Numbered from the stretch's first letter, positions 50,463 to 63,283 are shown. The stretch is 64,000 nucleotides of DNA from Mesaphorura yosii (GCA_009869945.1 WIXG01000017.1:124001-188000), one strand, 5' to 3'. Numbers and translations: made by a program. Notes: generated from the letters alone by a model not told the origin.

Positions 50463-53400
50463 ATGGACCACCGAGGTAAGTGGCCCATGCAAAACCTTAC
50501 TAACTCTGCCTTGCCTAATTGTTGACGCTTTTGCAGTTAAAAGAATCGACCGGAGTAGTTGGTGGTGGAGTGAACGGTTTGAGAACCCTGAATTGGAGCT
50601 GCTATTTCAGCGATATGCCTCCAAGGTCCAGAATCGTTCAGCCTTCCTTATCTTTGCATTCGGATGTGCACTGTTTGCACTCCTCAACTTTCGCCTCACG
50701 ATGGACACTTTGGCACTTTCGCTCATATCAATCGTTATTGTGTCACTCTGGGTTTTACAAAGACTTATTGGCGCAACACAGTGGATCCTCACGATTGCAT
50801 GGATTTTATTGGCGTGTCTGTTTTGTGTGTTATTTATCCCGGCTGACATCCCTCACCGACCAGGTAAAATTGCTCGCTGGTCAGGTTAAACTCCTTCGAC
50901 AATTGATCGGACAATGATCCTTAATTTATTGTTGCAGGTGTTCCGATGGTCGTAGCCGAGGGAAGCTGGGCGATTGCGTACGTAGTCTTCGTTGCATTTG
51001 TGTCACTAGAAGTTCCTCTCCCTGTCGCCGGAATTCTTTGCGTCCTTCTCACCGTGTCGCATTTAATTTGCGCCTTTTTATTTGCCACGGAATTTGCCTA
51101 CTTAAGACTTGGGTAAGTTGAAGCTGCTTACGACAACTTTCACATGTTTTAATGAATTATAAGCTAACGAACATGGGCATGAATAATTTTAAGGTGTGAA
51201 CAACGGATAAGTATTAAAACTACTTAACGTTAACAATAATCAAACGCAGTAGCCATTGAGGTCTTAATTAGGTTCTGAGTTAGTACATTCTTCATCTTCG
51301 AACTTTTGAAATTCCAGTAGTTTTATATCTTCCTGAGGGCAATGGAACATTCCGAAGAAACGACGTCCATTAGTATTATGGCATTTTGAACAATTTGTGA
51401 CCACACAAATCAATTCGTGGTTTTATTGCGAGAGAACAAAAACATTGTGCTTCTCCTTTCTTGTCAGCAAGAGATGAGCATTAAGGTTCTCCAGTCTTTT
51501 GTTTAGCATAACCCATTGTGGTCTTCTTTCAGAGTTTGTCACCATTTTGCGACATGAGCCAAGTAACTGTTAAAAGAATAGCACAAGTTCCTAAAATTAA
51601 AGTACATGATAGTGTTACAAGCCAGTCTTACAATCCAAAACGATTCCAGTGCATCCAATTCAGCCTGTGAATTATAATATTGTCGATGTACTTCGTAAGC
51701 AACTTTCGCACCAGATTGAAGTTGTTCAATTATAGAGCTGGACTTTCGTGTAAGATATCATGTTCAAATGCACGTCCTGACTTCTTTTCTACGTAGTACG
51801 ACACATGATATTCGATACTTGACAAAAAAAAAACGAATGAATGTGGATGAATTTTCGTTAAGAACAAAGTAAATTAATTTTCAGGTGAAAAATCTTCAGT
51901 TTGAATTTGTTTCGTCTTCGCAGACAATTTATCACAAACACGGAAATATGGGCGGTAATTGCTCTTGCCGGATTCTGGATCCATCGCCGTGCCGAAGGTG
52001 GGACACGGAAAGCCTTCCTCGACACGCGTCAGTCCATTCAAGCTCGGCTAGCGGCACATGACGAAAATGACAAATTAGGTATTCATTTGGCTTGCTGCTT
52101 GTTTTCTGAATCCATTCAAGTTAAGCTATTTCCTAAATTTAATGCTCATTGCAGAGAGATTATTGTTGTCCGTACTGCCCAGCCATGTTGCTCACGAGAT
52201 GAAAACTGAACTCATATCACCGATTTCTCGTCAATTTCACAAGATTTATATCCAGAAGCACGAAAATGTTTCGGTAAGTTTCCTCAGCGCTATTCTGCGA
52301 ACGAACACGCAGCCGTAACAAGACTTTCTTTACTCGCTTCTTTAGATCCTGTTTGCCGACATTGTCGGATTTACCGTCCTCGCTTCTCAGGCGTCCCCGC
52401 ATGAGTTGGTCAGACTACTCAACGAGCTGTTTGGGCGGTTCGATCTCCTCAGTCAAGAGAATAATTGCCTCAGGATAAAGATTCTTGGGGATTGTTACTA
52501 CTGCGTTGCTGGACTGCCCGAACCGAGAGCCGATCACGTAAGTTCCACATTGACATTAACTGTGTTGGCGAAAAATTCCTAACAAAATCATGCTGATTTG
52601 ATGGTTTTCTGATTACAGGCCCATTGTGCCGTTGGTAAGAAAGAAAGATTTACAAATTATGGACGAAACATGACACAGTTCTCATAAATTGTCTTGTCAA
52701 TTAGAAATGGGACTCGATATGATCGACGCCATCGCATCAGTTCGAGAAGCCACCGACTTCCAGCTGAATATGAGGGTGGGTATCCATTCTGGTCGAGTTC
52801 TTTGTGGCGTGATTGGCCTCAGGAAATGGCAATTTGGTAAGAGACCGTTCTCAAGGTGGCAGAGCAACAGGTCCATTGAACTGTATTGTAAGGCAGGCAT
52901 TTCTTTCTTTTTAGATGTTTGGTCAAACGACGTCACAATCGCAAATGCAATGGAATCCAGCGGAGAGCCTGGACGGGTAAAATACGATGGCAATTCTTGT
53001 GATGCCATAATTATGATTTTGCCAATGCCTGACCGCAATGTCGAATTTTGCCAGGTCCATATCACTCACATCACTCTTGGCTACCTCGGTGGGGAATACG
53101 AAGTGGAGCCTGGGAATCCACGCCATAGTGCTTTACGGGAAAACAGTATTCAATCATTCTTCATCGTACCGCCTCAGAGACGAAGAAGACTTTTGCTTTT
53201 TAATACTCTGAAACTGCAACAACGAAGAAAGCTCTCATTTAAAAATGTCTCCAACGTAGTTATACAATTGCTACACTCGATTAAGTACTCCGTGGAAGTT
53301 CCATTTCAAAACATGACCGTTCAATCGTCAGGTACGTCCAGGAGAAAGTGCATAGCGATCAATTTACCTTCGATTCATCCTTCTATAAAAATTTTGCATC

Positions 53401-56400
53401 TGAACTTTAGACACTGGCACCAAAGCGATGACAATGCAGAGGAAGACTAAGGTCACCGAAAGATTTAGAAGGCCATTTAAACAGCGCCATGCTTCTGTCC
53501 TGCATCAGCCCACGAATCGGGTGAACAAGTACCTGGCGCAGGCAATTGACGCCAGAAGCGTCGATCGGGAAAAGACAGCTCATGTGAATCCAGTAACCCT
53601 TTGTTTCAAAGTATGATTCACAATTCCCTCGAACATTGAAATTGCTAATTAATTATATGACTTGCCGTTAACGAAATGTGTTATTTCAGGATCGACAAAT
53701 GGAGCGTTTGTTCCATTCAGACTCTGACAACGCATTTGCAGCGGGATTGGCAATTTTGTTGGGATTACTCGTTGTAATTGGCTCCGTTCAAGCCATCATC
53801 CTTCCTCGGACTCTTATTCTACTTCTACTCTTTCTCACGGCCTTCGCCTGGATTGCCATTGTTCTTATGCTGCTTCTTGCGACAAGACTTCGCCTCATAA
53901 TTTGGGATTTGTCACGTTCTCCATTACTTCGAATTGCAATCTCCGTCTTCTCTGTCATTTTAGTGTTTACCGTTGGACTAGTCAATGTGGTAAGACTTAT
54001 GTCAATACTTCAACATGTATGGACTTTTCTCTCATATTTTAATTCATCTGCTTCCTGTGCTGTGGGCAGGTTACTTGTAAAACGGATCATGTTTGCGGAA
54101 ATTCAACTGCACACGATAATATCTCACACTTCAAAGAACCTCCAAACAACTTCATTCAAGATCATCGATGGTGCCCGCTTCCACACTACATTGTTCATTC
54201 ATGTGTCCTTTCTTTTGTCGCCATATCCTTATTTCTGAGGCTTCCAATCACTTTAAAAGGAGCACTGCTCGTAATAATGGGATCAATGTATTCCCTGCTA
54301 ATTCTAGTGACGCATGCTCAACTTTTTGATTGCTACGATGTTCGTACTGGGTAAGTTGACTTTTCCACGGGTCGGGTCTACTTTCTTGTGTCCTCATAAT
54401 GAGTTTTGAATTGCAGTGCCTTAGTGCCCTCAAAGGTCGTAGCCGTAGTGCAAATTTGGTTAGTCCTTTTAACTATCCTGATCCACGGCCGGCAAATTGA
54501 GTGGATGGCACGATTGGATTTTCTGTGGCAATGGCAAGCGCATAGCGAAAAGCAAGAAATGGAAGCGTTACAACACTCAAACAAGGTATTTAAGTTGTAG
54601 CAAGATTCAAGAAAACAAGTCGATTCAAAAACGGTATCTTATCTTTTGTAACTTCCTTACAGAAAATTCTCTTCAATCTTTTACCGGCGCACGTAGCACT
54701 GCACTTTTTAGAATTCCGAAATAATATGGATCGAACAGGTATTTTCTTTCTATTGATCTTGAATATTACTGACATACGAAGAACAATTTTATTAACAAAT
54801 TTGATATAATAACTTCTCAACCGTTTATTTTATTTTGCTTACAGATCTATATCATCAAAGCTATGCAAAAGTTGGTGTTGTTTTTGCAACGATTACAAAT
54901 TTTCAAGGTAAGTTGTTTATTTTAAGTTCGAAAAGCAAGAGGAAAGGGGAAAAAGTTATGAACAATGAAATTTTTTTGAAATGAAGTTACAATTCTAAGC
55001 GCACAATATCGTTTTTTTTAACGTGAAACTTACCATAAAAAGTTCGTCCGTTTCCGTTGTGAGCCTGCTCTTTTTCTCGCAAGGAGCAGTTATTGTCGAT
55101 GCACAATGGATGGTTATATCTAGCCAACTTCTGTACATCAAGCAGTGTTTCCTTGTCGAAGCCGGCAGCAATAGTGGTTTCTCTTCTGGCATTAGCAAAC
55201 TTCCATTGAATGATGTCGGAGAGTTGCCCGATTTCTTACGGAAGGCTCCTACTTCCTGAAAGTGGATTAAGCTCTTATCTTAAGGACTATAACATAGAAA
55301 GTTAAAACACTATATTAAACTCAACTCTGATACGGAAACGCATTTCTTGAATTCTTACGCTTACGGCGCTAAGACCAGCGATTGCTTTAGGGATGTTGTC
55401 CGCCGCTGGTGCAGGTTGACTTTGCTTGGTATCTGTTAATGTGGCGACAGAAAAATCTGGGGATGCATTTTCTATCGCTACCGATTACTCTGATTAAGGG
55501 GTCTTCATATTTGATTAACATTTAATACTCACTTAATACCTGCGAAACGAATCGGTCCAACGTAGGCTGTCTTGACTTATCCATGTTAGTACCCAAACTT
55601 CAAATTAAACTTACTAAATGAGACACTGAAAATTAAGAAGGGAAAAAAATTAATCCGACCTTGCGTTTCCTTGCTCCACTTCTCGATACTTTCGTTCTTT
55701 CATGAAAATTGTTTTGTTCTTTCGACAGAATTTTATACGGAACTTGATGGCAATAATCAGGGTGTTGAATGTCTACGTGTTTTGAATGAAATCATAGCCG
55801 ATTTTGACGAGGTACGCATTTGACAGTAATCCATTTGCTAGAGGCAGGTTGAATAACTCACTTTTTACTATCCAGCTCCTGAATGAAGACAGATTCAATG
55901 CAATTGACAAGATTAAAACAGTCGGCTCAACTTATATGGCAGCTGTCGGCCTGATTCCTGACTTTCGAATTGATGAGCTGAATGAAGCCATGTACATGAC
56001 AACTTTGACAGAATACGTTTTTGGAATGAAAGACAGACTTATCGCTATCAATGAGAATTCATATAATAACTTTATGCTTCGTGTGGGAATGAGTATCGGC
56101 CCGGTTGGTAAGTAATTAATTAATGTAGGTAACGAATTAATTATTAATTGTGGTAAGATTTTTGTAAAGAGTAGTACTAAAATAAGTGAATAGTAATTAA
56201 GAAGTATTATTGTTTTTAGTGGCAGGCGTGATTGGCGCACGTAAACCGCAATATGACAGTAAGTTTTTAAACCCAATACCATTGCCCTAATCTAGGTGCA
56301 AATCACCAGCAACTTCTGTTTTGTGATTCTAGTTTGGGGAAATACGGTCAATGTCGCAAGCCGCATGGATTCCACCGGTCTTCCAAATCACATTCAGGTA

Positions 56401-59276
56401 CATTTATCTCGTGGCCGATATTTCGGGTTTGGGGCGTCCGTGCACAATTTGCGTACTATGCATTAATAATTTGTCTACAGATAACTGAAGAGGCGTACCA
56501 AGTCCTAAAGAACTGTCCTTACGAGTTTCAGTGCAGGGGAAAGGTAAAAGTCAAAGGGAAAGGTACGCCAACATTTATTTGATCTCCTCTTTGCAAAGCT
56601 CATTCAATTCAATTCGTTCATTCAACTGACTTGCTTCGTGGACTTCGTAGGGGACATGACAACTTACTTCTTGACGGACAGGAAGCAGTCCACCACCATG
56701 CGCATTGATGAGATACAACAACGGAATCTGAGCGGCAGAAATTTTAACATGTTTGGAGGCATTGCTACACCGTTGGCGTATTTGGGCAGCGCGTCGAACG
56801 GAACTGGTGCCCCACCTCTGCCCATGCGTGCTGTTCCCAACCATAATCAACACATCTCGAATCATGTTGTTAACCACCCTAACATAATGCCTCACGCACC
56901 CGAAACGGAACCTTTGTTACCGCCACCGCCTCCTCCGCCACGAAACAACGGAGATTTACAGCTAAATATACCACGAAATTTCGAGTCGGCTGAACTCGCC
57001 TGGCCTCGCATTGCTAAAGTTTATCCTTCAGAAAAAAGAACATCTCCCGTGAAGCGGACGCACAGCGATCGAGTTACGCCGACGCGGGAGGTAAGCCGCA
57101 CTTTCGCGTGTTTTTAACAATAGATTATAGGCTTTATATCTAATGAGACATTTCTTTGTTAGATTCCGTTAAGGGCTGCTCCCAATTTACGTCTACCACA
57201 CAACCACAAGGAGCCACAGTCTAGTCGAAGACTCGAAGGAAGAAATATGTCCGAGAACAGTTTGTTACCAAGAGTCATTAGGCCAAAGCCACACGCACCT
57301 CCGATACCTTACTCGTCCGCAGATGACATATCCTCTCTAAACAGAACGTCAAGTGAATCTTCCTCAGATGAGTCGCCGTCAGAATCGCCTCCGCCTCCGG
57401 CTGATCGTGACCGTGACATCGAGAGCAACGGTAGCAAAGGAAATCATTCGAAGAAGCATTTGCTTCCGTTATTGCCCGGAGATTTGGCAGCTTTAAAGAA
57501 TGTTTGTACGACGGGAGCTTCTACAGATGGCCTGTACGACAACACATCCACTCCTCCACGTCCGCCAACGAATTATGTCGGTGATTCGTGTGCAAGCTTT
57601 GAATTCCAAAGTGACGCCGAAGGAGGAGAGCCGGCCTTCACAAATCATAGCCACAACAACAGAGACCGAGACAAGGAAAGAGAAGAGCACTTCCTGTCTG
57701 ACAGTAAAGACTCCAAAAGACACGATGACTCTAGCGCGCCGTCAACGGGAAATCGGAAGGATTCCTCTTCGCAGACTGAGAAATCGTACGTCAACAAAGG
57801 AACAAGAATTTCCGACTTTGAGAAGGAAATCAAGAAGCTTCTAGACAGACAGCAACTTCCACACGTGGATGAATTGGCGTCGGTGCAAAAGGTTTTGTCT
57901 GTAATGGATAAACTGAGGTTAGTACTTCAAACCCTATTCTTATCACCATAATGCAGAAATTTAGCAAGGTGGCCTGCGCTAGAAAGCTAGAAAATAGAGC
58001 AATTCCAAATTCAATTCCGTCATTGTTTAGTTCCGATAGAATTCGTCAAACTCGATTATAGTGCTTCCTTTACGTTATGTTATTGTTTACCTTATTTTGT
58101 CTTTTGTCAATTCGTCCCGCAATTAACAATTAAAGATCTGCTGGACCATCCGGAGCCGGCCGCGCACCTGACAGCACGCAGATTGGACTAGCAGCAATTC
58201 AAGAGAAAGCCATGAAACAACAAGAGCAGCTGGAGAGAACTCCTCTTGGATTCCGATTCCCGTTGCAAATGAGTCCACTTTTAACAAGAGCTGATGTAGC
58301 CAATAAAATGAAGAAAACTAGGCGAGATTTATTTCTTTGTTGTTTTGATTGCGGGTTTCAGCTTTCATGGATGCTGATTGTGCATGTGTCTTTACTTTGC
58401 ATGTGAAGTCTGTGATTGGTTGAAATGTTTTATCCTGTTTCTTGTTAAGGGAAGATATGTATTTGCATTCTTAATCTGCCGATATCTAATGAATTTATCT
58501 GCTTGTGGCCTTCTAACTATCAGACTTTCGATTGGAATTTTCTCTGAATCACGTGCTTGCTTAGAAAACATAAACCAACTTCGTGATTGGCTTAACAGGA
58601 AAGATGCAAAGGACTCTGAGTACGAGAATGTGGAGACGGACGATGACATCGACGCGGAGGCGAAGAAGGAACAGGAGGAAATCCGCAAGTTCGAAGAGGA
58701 AGAGAAGCGGCTCATGGAAAAAGGTAAGAAAGCACCATAAACTTGACTCGCAATGGTACGATTGCATTCATGCAAGACGCAATTTATTGAATTTTTGCAA
58801 TTTTGTCAGATGAAATGAGTCAGTCTGAGTGGAGTGACGAGCAGGACAGCGAAGAAGAAGAGGAGCCAGCGCAAGACGATCAGGACGGATACACGACGGA
58901 CGACCCAGCGCTTGAAAACGTGTCGGTCACAAACGAGAACGGTCTCACGGATTGTGAAGGTGAGCACAGACTTCGAATGTTTGTAGGATTCTAACATTCA
59001 AGGCTCCATTACGTAACCGGAAATTTCTTAATTTCAATTTCAGGAGCCTTGAGCGACGTGAACTCGATTTACGCTGGAGATGACGACGTGAGCGTCTCGT
59101 CCCGGACCTCCTCACGGCTCTTCGACTCTGATAATATGCTTAGCGTAGACTCGCTTCACACGATGTTTGACGACTCGGAGTACGAATTTTCCGATACTCA
59201 TCTGAAGAAATTACGCTCCATGTCTGAGTCCATAGCACGAAGTTTTGGGCAGCCCCAGACTTCAGACTCTGATTAA
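50463..59276 (+). CDS. Transmembrane adenylate cyclase (class III)
   Basis: A complete 1,673-residue plasma-membrane enzyme making cAMP from ATP. Twenty-seven coding exons join in frame; the first is 50463-50475 and the last 59044-59276. Order: short N-terminus; six spans (exons 2-4); C1 catalytic domain with [10 protein letters not shown] and LGDCYYC, whose D268 and D312 are the metal-binding aspartates, and [16 protein letters not shown]; linker with [17 protein letters not shown]; six more spans (exons 12-14); C2 domain with [23 protein letters not shown] (transition-state N977 and R981) and [15 protein letters not shown]; then a tail of about 640 residues rich in Pro, Ser and acidic runs, ending in [11 protein letters not shown]. 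All catalytic residues are present. Exon 7 is 16 nt (52619-52634), and intron 24 (58322-58523) has a GC donor. The mammalian subtype is unresolved; the long tail recalls insect cyclases. Intron 16 (54908-55728) may house another gene. Confidence 0.94.
51113..51923 (+). other. Long intron 3 of the adenylate cyclase gene
   Basis: An 811-nt intron with GTAAGT and CAG borders between the first and second halves of the first membrane domain. No nested gene or repeat seen. Confidence 0.6.
54916..54921 (-). terminator. Reverse-strand poly(A) signal in cyclase intron 16
   Basis: AATAAA on the minus strand, suitably placed for the candidate nested gene; it would be meaningless for the host gene. Confidence 0.4.
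54987..55584 (-). CDS. Possible nested antisense gene in cyclase intron 16
   Basis: Unrecognised candidate. Reading the minus strand inside the 821-nt cyclase intron, an ATG at 55584 opens [16 protein letters not shown] good donor (GTGAGT) follows, then an open, Ala/Pro/Asp-rich segment ([15 protein letters not shown]) ending at GTAAGCG. A third segment, near 55236-55025, runs [19 protein letters not shown]...[18 protein letters not shown] before GTAAGT, and a short last piece ends at 54987. A minus-strand AATAAA sits 66 nt further on. QPTLDRFV resembles a PCNA-binding PIP box, although its last aromatic residue is replaced by Val. The join between segments 2 and 3 is unsolved: the best-looking frame of segment 3 does not match the phase of the strongest donor. 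Either the model is wrong or the gene is decayed. Confidence 0.33.
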
Positions 59277-59731
59277 GTCACGATAAGAGTGAAAGAATTT
59301 TTAGACTGCCAAAGAATTGATGCAATTTTAATTTTTAACCAATGCAATGCAATGTAAAGCTAGAATCTCGACTCATCGACAATCTTTCTTCTTTTATGTG
59401 TTTGTTTTGTACTTTGTACTGTGTGTTTTTGCAATGAATATTTAAATGATTAATAAAATCTTAACATCATCTCAAAATGAAGTCTACCTTATTGTGGACA
59501 GACGATCATGATCTAAAGATCACTTGGCTCATAACACATGCATTTCACGTTCTTGTAAAAAGCGACGAAGATTCAAACTTGTACTCTCAAGAAGTCAAGC
59601 ATCGACCAAACCACGAAAGGCAGTTGCAACAATTTCAGTTCTTCTGCAAGACAGTCAGTAAACTGTAAATCAAATTTCGGATTCGTCACGAATTAAGTTT
59701 GTGATTAGTCTACCAAGTTTAGTGATCTAAA
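59277..59731. other. Cyclase 3' UTR and UQCRB promoter
   Basis: Compact spacer. The cyclase poly(A) signal is at 59452-59457. Only about 270 nt remain for the UQCRB promoter and leader. Confidence 0.5.
59452..59457 (+). terminator. Poly(A) signal AATAAA of the adenylate cyclase
   Basis: Canonical hexamer 176 nt past the stop codon. Confidence 0.7.
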
Positions 59732-60412
59732 ATGCCAGCGCCGGGGATTGGGCTTAAAGTTGGGAGCCCTTTCGTCAGTAAGTTCACTGGCTTAGATATT
59801 TTCAGTATTATAATTATTGGAACTGACTGAAGCGAATAATTAGTAGTTAGAAAATTAATGATCATTGTTCCTTTCAGTTTCAATGCGCCGATGGCTCTAC
59901 AGGAATTCAATGTTCAACAAATACGGTAAGTTGGTGAAGAGCATTAGCCAATAATACAGTGAAGTGGAAAAAGTTAATCACAGCCTCAATTCAGCACTCG
60001 GCCGGGCAGGGTAAATGAAAATTAATGGTTCCACATTTAATCGTGAATTCTTGCTTGTAGGTTTGAAGTACCATGATTGCTTGCATGAATATGATACGGT
60101 GAAGGAAGCTCTGCGTCGACTACCGAAGCATCTTGTGGATGAAAGGAACTATCGCATCATTAGAGCCTACCAGTGTTCACTTATGAAAGTTTATTTGCCT
60201 GAAGATCAGTGGACTAAAATTGAAGATGTAAGTAAACATGTGCTACTGTTGCATTAACTGAACAGTTATGTTTTGCTAATCGTAGATGCTTAAGTTGACG
60301 CGTTTTACTGACCCAACTTCTTATTTTCGTACAGGATGATTACTACCTGAAGCCATACTTGGATGAAGTGGAGAAAGAAGAAGCGGAGAAAGCGGAATGG
60401 GCGAAAAAGTAA
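59732..60412 (+). CDS. UQCRB: Cytochrome bc1 complex 14-kDa subunit (QCR7)
   Basis: A complete 112-residue subunit 7 of respiratory complex III, a nuclear-encoded protein on the matrix side of the mitochondrial inner membrane that stabilises the complex. Four exons: 59732-59777, 59878-59925, 60061-60227 and 60335-60412. Recognised from WLYRNSMFNKYGLKYHD, VKEALRRLPKHLVDERNYRI and YLPEDQWTKIEDDDYYLKPY, which run in family order. The acidic C-terminus (EVEKEEAEKAEWAKK) is typical. Length matches the usual 110-115 residues. There is no cleavable presequence, as expected for this subunit. A poly(A) signal lies at 60567-60572. Confidence 0.95.
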
Positions 60413-61008
60413 ATCAAGTAGTGGTCAACTTGCGTCTCTTTCCTGCCGCAGTTCAATCGCAAGAAAATAGTCATTCATGTACACATAAACTCTACCCTTA
60501 AATTACTTCTCGTGTAATTACAGTGCTTAAATTGTAAATCCTTGAAGTCATGTTACGAAATTGTGGAATAAAACTACCTTTGTAGTCGAGGTTAGTTGAC
60601 ATCATCAAAAGAGTGTTGTCTCTATAAAATCGTGCGATTTTAATTCGTTTGTCGTGTCCATGAGCTTTGTGAACTGTGAGAATTTGTACTTTCTCTTTCT
60701 TAACTGCGTACGTCTTGGTCGCAGTCGCAGTGAGTCAGTCGCACGGCCCGTCGTTCATGTGAGCTCGTCCGAGTTCTGCAAATCAAGAAACTGGTTTTCC
60801 GCATTGCAATGGGAGTAGTGCAATAATGTGAGTGGAGAATGCAAGTGCAATTCCCACTCCCAAGTAGCCAGCCGCAGTTAACGTATTTTTAGCACGGGAG
60901 GACTGAGTACCGAATTCCGAAATATCCATTCCAGATGGAAATTAAAATGGGGCTGAGAAGAGTGGACACTTAATCAACGAAACGAAAGTGGAGCCGAGAA
61001 TAATTATA
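60413..61008. other. UQCRB 3' UTR and SNX17 promoter
   Basis: A 596-nt spacer between two plus-strand genes. No gene or repeat seen. Confidence 0.5.
60567..60572 (+). terminator. Poly(A) signal AATAAA of UQCRB
   Basis: Canonical hexamer 155 nt past the stop codon. Confidence 0.7.
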
Positions 61009-63086
61009 ATGCACTTCTCCATACCGGAGGGCCAGGAAGTGCGTGGCACAGAAGGAACTTATTTGGTACGCACATCTATCATAATTGCGCTGCATAAGTT
61101 ATGTGCTATGTGTTAAGTCTTCTGCTTCTGCGTAGGTGTACCGGGTCTATGTGAATGGACATTTCCAAGCCGCACTTCGATTCCGGCAACTTGTTTCACT
61201 CCATCAGCAATTATCCAAGTACTACAAGAGTCTTCCGCCATTTCCGCCGAAAAAACTCCTGAGTCTTTCAGCCGCGCAGCAGGAGGAGCGACGGATTGGC
61301 TTGGAGAAATACATTCAGCAAGGTAATTCAACTAACTTATGATTTCTTCAGTGGCAGTGATTGACCCCCAAAACTACTCGGCACTTGTTATATTCTGGCT
61401 TCCAGTCGTTGAAATTGTCGGAAAGTCAGCCTTGTTCAATGGATTCTTCCGCTGTGCCCAACTTGAAAGTAGTGGTGAAACGTTGGCCAAAAAGGAGATT
61501 CATGTATTTCTTCCGAATGGTGAAAGATTCACATTCAGTGTTTGGAACAATTCTCCGACGTCAGTTCTTTTATCGGTAAGTCAGTGATTTAGAGCTTGGG
61601 ACAGGCCAGGGCCTAACTGGTAACATCATCGTATTTTAACGCAGATGGTGTGCACACACCTAAAACTCAAGCCAAACTTCGTGTCATCATTCGCATTAGT
61701 TGTTTTTCGAAGAGAGTCAAATGGAACTTGGAGTGGTAAGCCTTGGTTGCATTAATTCACGACATTTGACGGATGCTGTTGTCAATATTGTCAATGAACC
61801 TTTCTTTTGTAAATCAGTGATTCGGAAATTGGGAGAGTATGAGTGCCCGTACATTTCTCTCTCATGGTTGAGTTCAGATCATCGAATTGTGCTCAGGAAA
61901 TGGTAATTTCATAAAAGTCATACCCATGCATGGTGTCTATCGAGAATTTTAGGAGCTGGTAGCTGATATCCGCTTCGCAACGATTTCAGGAGTTGGAATC
62001 AAACTATTGAAGATGAGCTTATGCAGGACCCGGTGGGGCTTAACCTACTTTATCTCCAAACAGCTTGTGATATCGAGGCGGGTTGGATTTCAATTCCAAA
62101 GGAATCACTCAGGACCTTATGCGCGCTGGAGAGCGAAGGGAAGAAAAGAGATGTAAGTCAAAAGCTTTTACGCGTCTCGAAACCTTGAATTCATATAGAT
62201 GCACTTAATTTTATTCCTAGTATCTGGACATTGCACGGAACCTTAAATTTTACGGAACAATCAAATTCATAAACTGCGACACCAGTTTTCCTGCGCCTTC
62301 CACAATTGTCGATATCTACGTTGGATACAGAGAACTGACCTTCATGACTTCCTCAAAAGACACAATCATGTTCAAGATTACAAGAATCAAGTCGTGGCGA
62401 TTCACATTGCATCAAGTGAGCTTTCCATATTTAATTACACGTTTCACGTGCTGTGCATTGCACAATTTTAAGCCAATTCTTCTTGTGTTGTGGGTTCAAC
62501 AGGATGTTGATGGGCCATACAAAGCTGAGCTCTCATTCGAATTCCTCCACAGTAAAAACTTGCTCAAGTGGATTTCCATAGAGTCTGAACATACCTTACT
62601 TATCAATTTATGTCTACAAGAGATTGTGACGGAGATGGCCGCCAAGCAGTACCCGAACCAGATGATCACCACCGCCGTATGTTTTCCAAGTATTTAATGC
62701 TGCAGCTGGAGCAGGAGCTAATTACTAATTAAAGACGATGTACACGGTACTCTTTCTTGCAGCCAACCCGGGCCAGCAGTTTTCCTAATTGTTACTACCT
62801 CCGTAAGGACGGAGAGCACGTGCCAATCAAAGACGAGATAATCAGCAACAGCAATAGCAATAGTACTTCAGGAGCAATCTCTGGGTCTGCATCTGCATCG
62901 GCGTCTTCGTCGTCATCTTCCTCAATGCATGACATTCCACGTAGTAATAGCAGCGTCTCGGCCGGAAGTGCGCACTACACGGCTCGCCCGGCGCTGAGCA
63001 AATCGTTCTCTACGGAAAGTGACAAGAAACAGGAGCACTTCTTGGAGAACAGCGTGTTTGCCGGCATCGGAGACGACGATCTGTAA
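61009..63086 (+). CDS. SNX17: Sorting nexin 17 homolog
   Basis: A complete 481-residue PX-FERM sorting nexin. SNX17 binds PI3P on early endosomes and NPxY cargo (LDL-receptor family, integrins), and recycles cargo through the retriever and CCC complexes. Nine exons: 61009-61065, 61136-61322, 61406-61575, 61645-61735, 61818-61902, 61990-62152, 62221-62415, 62503-62676 and 62763-63086. The start MHFSIPE matches human SNX17. The PX domain has YRVYVNGHF, LHQQLSKYY, FPPKKLLSLS and RIGLEKYIQQ. The FERM-like part has ECPYISLSWLSSDHRIVLRK and DPVGLNLLYLQTACDIEAGW. The C-terminus NSVFAGIGDDDL matches the family's retriever-binding tail. An Asn/Ser/Ala-rich insert precedes it. Exon 3 begins at 61406: the alternative acceptor at 61351 would leave a 29-nt intron, too short to splice. 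Human SNX17 is 470 aa. Confidence 0.95.
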
Positions 63087-63241
63087 TCCAATCTGACCGA
63101 CGAACGACCGGTAATCTCTTTTCTTTCACTGGTACTAAAATAGTTATTAGTTTAGATATTAGACGTTACATCGCACTTCCACTTCGTATTTTTCTATAAA
63201 CGAACCGTGAGCCCTGATCCATCTTTTTAATGAATGTTTTA

Positions 63242-63247
63242 AATAAA
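63242..63247 (+). terminator. Poly(A) signal AATAAA of SNX17
   Basis: Canonical hexamer 156 nt past the stop codon. Confidence 0.7.
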
Positions 63248-63283
63248 ATATACGTTGGAATTCGAGTAAACGGCAAAAAGCAG

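Noticed and set aside
61323-61405. Earlier in-frame acceptor at 61351 for SNX17 exon 3
   Set aside because: It would leave a 29-nt intron and insert 18 residues not expected in SNX17; the acceptor at 61405 gives an 83-nt intron and the normal length.
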